From contig NZ_MPIN01000016.1 of NCBI RefSeq assembly GCF_001887355.1, forward strand, positions 152,099 through 208,981: a stretch of DNA of 56,883 nucleotides. The letters are read 5' to 3'. The position numbers were made by a program, and so were the translations under genes. The notes beneath the pieces are model-generated. The model searched no databases and was not told the origin of the DNA. It saw only the letters and a list, made by a program, of their open reading frames with translations. The first letter of the stretch is position 1, and each line of letters opens with the position of its first letter. Positions 53,943 to 56,883 of this stretch are shown piece by piece. The DNA is from Cystobacter ferrugineus (GTDB taxonomy: Bacteria > Myxococcota > Myxococcia > Myxococcales > Myxococcaceae).

Positions 53943-55037
53943 ATGCGCTTGCATGCTCCCCTGCTGGCCCTGGTGTTGGTCTCCCTGGCCACCGCCTGTC
54001 ACGAATATGTGCCCCTCCCACCGTTGGAGGAGGAGCCACCTTCGTTCGCCTTCTCGCTGTATCTCGAGGGCGGCCAGTTGAGACCCAACACCGACGTCCT
54101 GCTGGTGCGCCGCCCCAAGCACCTGGAGCACGTCTACGCGCTCTCGCGCGCTGAGGACAAGGAGCCAGGGCGTGAGCAGGCCAAGCAGCTCTTCGGCATC
54201 ATCGAGGCGGAGTTCAAGGATGCTGGGGTCTATGTCGCCAATCAGGTCGTCTCCCTGCGGTGCGCGGCGGTGGAACTGCCGGAGTGCGTCCCCAGGTGGA
54301 GCTTCATCGATGAATTGCTGGGCCCAGGCGACGGGCCGGGTTCCCGGAGGCTGAGGCAGTCCCTGGCCGACTCCTTCGAGAAGACAGCGCGACAGCGGGG
54401 AATGGAGAACACCCTGGTGCTGGCCACGGTCAACGTGCTGCTGACCCGGGGGATGCTGAAGTCGGCGCTGGGCAACGCCGCCGCGGCCGAGGCGCGCGCG
54501 GCGCTGGCAGAGCACCGGGCAGTGGTGGAGGGACCTGGGGAGAGAGCTCCGGCGCCGCGACAGCCGGTGACGCCAGCCGCTGCACCCGTTCCCGCGCAAG
54601 CGACACCAGTTCCTGCGCCGGGCCCACTCCCGCCATCCCCGGGACTGGTCCAGGCGCTCACGGGCAACAACCCGACGCCGCAGGTGGCTCCTGGCCCGCG
54701 CCTGCCTCGGGATGTCGCGGTCAAGCCGGAAGTCCCCAAGGCACTTCGGACGACCCGTCCCATTGGCTCCAGCCCGAGCCAGAATGCGCAGCTCCAGGTG
54801 GACGTCCAGTACCTGCAGACCATCGGCGCGAGAAATATCCGGGTGAATCAGCAGCAGCTCAACGTGGATGCCCGTCAGCGCGTGGGAATCAATCGACCGG
54901 ACCTGCAGTTCGACTATAACGGCCGCCGCTATCATGTCGAATACGACACACCCGTTTCGGGCCGTGGCCCCGCCCACCAGTCGCGAGCCACCTCCAACGA
55001 CTCGAACGCGGAGATCATCCGGCTGATCGTGCCCTGA
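53943..55037 (+). CDS. Lipoprotein toxin with putative restriction-fold nuclease domain (SitA-like)
   Basis: A 364-residue lipoprotein: signal MRLHAPLLALVLVSLATACH (lipobox ATAC), a helical body (RRLRQSLADSFEKTARQRGM; VLLTRGMLKSALGNAAAAEA), a Pro/Ala-rich linker (about residues 195-255) and a C-terminal domain (LQTIGARNIRVNQQQLNV, NRPDLQFDYNGRRYHVEYD) with a D and E spacing like a PD-(D/E)xK nuclease. Same architecture as the DUF6310 toxin but a different end. The gene behind it should be its immunity gene. Confidence 0.78.
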   Translation: MRLHAPLLALVLVSLATACHEYVPLPPLEEEPPSFAFSLYLEGGQLRPNTDVLLVRRPKHLEHVYALSRAEDKEPGREQAKQLFGIIEAEFKDAGVYVANQVVSLRCAAVELPECVPRWSFIDELLGPGDGPGSRRLRQSLADSFEKTARQRGMENTLVLATVNVLLTRGMLKSALGNAAAAEARAALAEHRAVVEGPGERAPAPRQPVTPAAAPVPAQATPVPAPGPLPPSPGLVQALTGNNPTPQVAPGPRLPRDVAVKPEVPKALRTTRPIGSSPSQNAQLQVDVQYLQTIGARNIRVNQQQLNVDARQRVGINRPDLQFDYNGRRYHVEYDTPVSGRGPAHQSRATSNDSNAEIIRLIVP

Positions 55038-55054
55038 CGGGCGAGGCGCACCTG

Positions 55055-55786
55055 ATGACCGAGAACATGAAGGGACTGCTGCTGGATGACCGCTGGGCGC
55101 CCGTCACGTCGGAGCTGGGGTTTATGGAGACCGATGCGGAGCACGCCGCCCGTTCCTTCGCGGCGTGGCAGGGAGAGCTGCAGGCGCCCCGTGGCATCGC
55201 CGTGGCGGTGCGCCCCGTTTCGGGCACTCTGGAGCAGGCTCTTTCCGCCCTGCTCCCCCTGACCAGTCCGGAGCCGCGGCGGTACCTCTTCATGCCGACG
55301 CGCGGCGCCTGGACGGGGTACGTCGACAACGCGCGGGGGGGGACCGATGCCGCGAGCGCCATGGCCGTCATGGCCCGGACGCTGGGTTGCCGTGGCTTGC
55401 GTGTGGTCGCGGTGCCCCACACCCTCCGCAAGACCCAAGGTGGTCGCTATGGTGCTGTCATGCTCGAGGTGTACGGCCCGCACCAGACGGCCTGGATTAA
55501 TACCGTGCGCGCGGTGAGCGCCTCCAATGACGGGGGCCGCTGGGTCTTCGACCAGTGCGGCGAGCCTTTCTCCTTCGAGAAGGTGGAGCAGTACCAGGCG
55601 CGCCGGGTGAGGGACCGGTTCACCTTCGACATGCTCGAGGAGTACTTGCATCACCTGGGGCTGTCGCCCTTCGAGGAGGATTTCTACCTGCCGGAAGGCG
55701 CACCCGCGTGGCTGGTGGAGAAGACAGGCCCGGTCGCCCCCACCCATGAGGAGTTCACCCTGGCCCGGGCTCGGAAGGACTTCTGA
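55055..55786 (+). CDS. Putative immunity protein, 243 aa
   Basis: A soluble protein 17 bases behind the toxin gene. No known family is recognised. Visible segments include PRRYLFMPTRGAWTGYVDN, MAVMARTLGCRGLRVVAVPH, and FDMLEEYLHHLGLSPFEEDF. Similar sequences without enzymatic motifs commonly sit behind myxobacterial toxins. The immunity role is inferred from position. Confidence 0.75.
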   Translation: MTENMKGLLLDDRWAPVTSELGFMETDAEHAARSFAAWQGELQAPRGIAVAVRPVSGTLEQALSALLPLTSPEPRRYLFMPTRGAWTGYVDNARGGTDAASAMAVMARTLGCRGLRVVAVPHTLRKTQGGRYGAVMLEVYGPHQTAWINTVRAVSASNDGGRWVFDQCGEPFSFEKVEQYQARRVRDRFTFDMLEEYLHHLGLSPFEEDFYLPEGAPAWLVEKTGPVAPTHEEFTLARARKDF

Positions 55787-55881
55787 CGCACGTCCCTCCC
55801 CGATTCGGTGAACGCTTTCACGGATTGAAACCGAGGGCCGCGTCACCGGTTGGAAGTCCTACGGCAACCGCGTTCGACCAG

Positions 55882-55915
55882 GGAAGGTGTCAAAGAACTC
55901 GTCTGACACCTCTCT
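55882..55915. repeat. GGTGTCA / TGACACC inverted-repeat element, copy 2
   Basis: GGTGTCA at 55886-55892 and TGACACC at 55904-55910 form a perfect 7-bp stem with an 11-base loop. Resembles the sequence at 3481-3534. It lies between two convergent genes, where it could also act as a weak terminator. Confidence 0.55.
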
Positions 55916-55997
55916 CTCCGAGTTCCCTTACGAGTCCTCTGCCCCCCCTTTTCGCCGGCGCGGCGGTGGCTGGAGCACCGGGGCGCGTAGCCAACCT

Positions 55998-56883
55998 TTA
56001 CGGCTGGGCGGATGCCTCTTTCTCCGTGTAGCGGATGTCTTCTCCTTTCTCCCGGGTGGAGAGCTCACGGAGTCGTTCCTGGGCTTGCGAACTGAGTTCC
56101 GCGTTGCTGGAGTCGAGGGCACGCTGGTAGACGGCGCGGGCCCCCGCGACATCCCCTTGCTTCTCCAGCAGCCACCCGAGGCTGACGGCGGCCCAGGGGG
56201 CCACGTCGGAGTGGCCGGAGTCCATGGCGCGCTGGTAGGCGGCGCGGGCTCCCGCGACATCCCCTTGCTCCTCCAGCAGCACCCCGAAGTTGTTGGCGGC
56301 CCGGGGGGCCACGTTGGAGTGGCCGGAGTCCATGGCGCGCTGGTAGGCGGCGCGGGCTCCCGCGACATCCCCTTGCTCCTCCAGCAACTCCCCGAGGTTG
56401 TTGGCGGCCCGGGGAGCCTCGTCGGCATGGCCGGAGTCCAGGGCGCGCTGGTAGGCGGCGCGGGCCCCCTCGACAGCTCCTTGCTTCTCCAGCAACTCCC
56501 CGAGGTTGTTGGCGGCAAGGGGGGCCGCATCGGCATGGCCGGACTTGATGGCGCGCTGGTAGGCGGCGCGGGCCCCCTCGACAGCTCCTTGCTTCTCCAG
56601 CAGCACCCCGAGGTTGTTGGCGGCCCAGGGGGCCGCATCGGCATGGCCGGACTCGATGGCGCGCTGGAAGGCGGCGCGGGCCCCCTCGACAGCTCCTTGC
56701 TTCTCCAGCAGCACCCCGAGGTTGTTGGCGGCAAGGGGGGCCGCATCGGCATGGCCGGACTCGATGGCGCGCTGGAAGGCGGCGCGGGCCCCCTCGACAG
56801 CTCCTTGCTTCCCCAGCAGCGCCCCGAGGTTGTTGGCGGCAAGGGGGGCCGCATCGGCATGGCCGGACTCGATGGCGCGCTGG
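55998..56883 (-). CDS. 36-residue (TPR/Sel1-like) repeat protein, C-terminal part
   Basis: The gene starts beyond the right edge. At least eight nearly identical 36-residue units are visible, each like GHADAAPWAANNLGVLLEKQ followed by GAVEGARAAFQRAIES, a two-helix repeat of TPR/Sel1 type. The 108-bp units are so similar at the DNA level that copy number is probably variable through slippage or unequal crossing-over. The last unit is more diverged and is followed by a short charged tail (LRELSTREKGEDIRYTEKEA). Such proteins serve as binding scaffolds; partner unknown. Confidence 0.88.
   Translation of the reverse strand, partial: QRAIESGHADAAPLAANNLGALLGKQGAVEGARAAFQRAIESGHADAAPLAANNLGVLLEKQGAVEGARAAFQRAIESGHADAAPWAANNLGVLLEKQGAVEGARAAYQRAIKSGHADAAPLAANNLGELLEKQGAVEGARAAYQRALDSGHADEAPRAANNLGELLEEQGDVAGARAAYQRAMDSGHSNVAPRAANNFGVLLEEQGDVAGARAAYQRAMDSGHSDVAPWAAVSLGWLLEKQGDVAGARAVYQRALDSSNAELSSQAQERLRELSTREKGEDIRYTEKEASAQP

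Noticed and set aside
55998-56883. Regular 108-bp repeats considered as CRISPR or satellite DNA
   Set aside because: The unit is one continuous coding repeat of 36 codons without unique spacers.

Overview
The window is high-GC DNA that reads as a myxobacterial chromosome, most like the Cystobacter/Archangium/Melittangium group. The evidence is the type of accessory genes: SitA-like lipoprotein toxins with immunity partners, a DUF2381 protein behind a kinase-type tail, DUF3396 and DUF5953 proteins, a secreted protein built from ELWxSDGTxxGT repeats, and dense short-spaced operons. The genus is an inference; there is no rRNA or complete tRNA in the window.

Layout. 1-4.2 kb is a scar zone: the 3' part of an IS1380-type element that has cut a flavin monooxygenase gene, a SEC-C motif gene broken at three homopolymers, a DUF3396 remnant and a second, internally deleted piece of the monooxygenase. 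4.3-7.3 kb is a large repeat lipoprotein. 7.4-26.4 kb is a lipid-type specialised-metabolism region without PKS or NRPS genes: two fatty acyl-AMP ligases each followed by its own acyl carrier protein, an AurF-like diiron oxygenase coupled to a [2Fe-2S] ferredoxin, a soluble acyl-ACP desaturase, an acyl-CoA oxidase-like flavoprotein, a hotdog thioesterase, a cytosolic ABC_sub_bind protein, an AttH/CrtC-like protein, a Kef-type antiporter, alpha/beta hydrolases, and an AMP-ligase/ACP/PlsC fusion. The likely logic is activation of fatty acids onto dedicated ACPs, oxidative editing of the acyl chain, then release or transfer. 26.5-29.0 kb holds an IS66 scrap, a DUF3396 protein and a DUF4240 protein. 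30.1-38.7 kb is a tightly overlapping eight-gene MoxR/Bat (Bacteroides aerotolerance-type) operon. 38.7-40.9 kb has two lipoproteins and a DUF504 protein.

40.9-55.8 kb is an interbacterial competition island: three lipoprotein toxin/immunity loci (AHH nuclease with an Imm11/SUFU-like partner; DUF6310 with DUF5953; a putative restriction-fold nuclease with an unknown partner). The first toxin gene is split by a 2.87 kb element carrying a large serine recombinase; the two halves share a 5-bp core and would fuse in frame if the element were excised. A complete IS1380 copy (46.7-48.4 kb, inverted relative to the one at the left edge) sits where the catalytic part of a kinase gene appears to be missing. 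The window ends in a 36-residue repeat protein that runs off the right edge.

The most interesting items are the recombinase element inside the toxin gene and the FAAL/ACP/diiron cluster.
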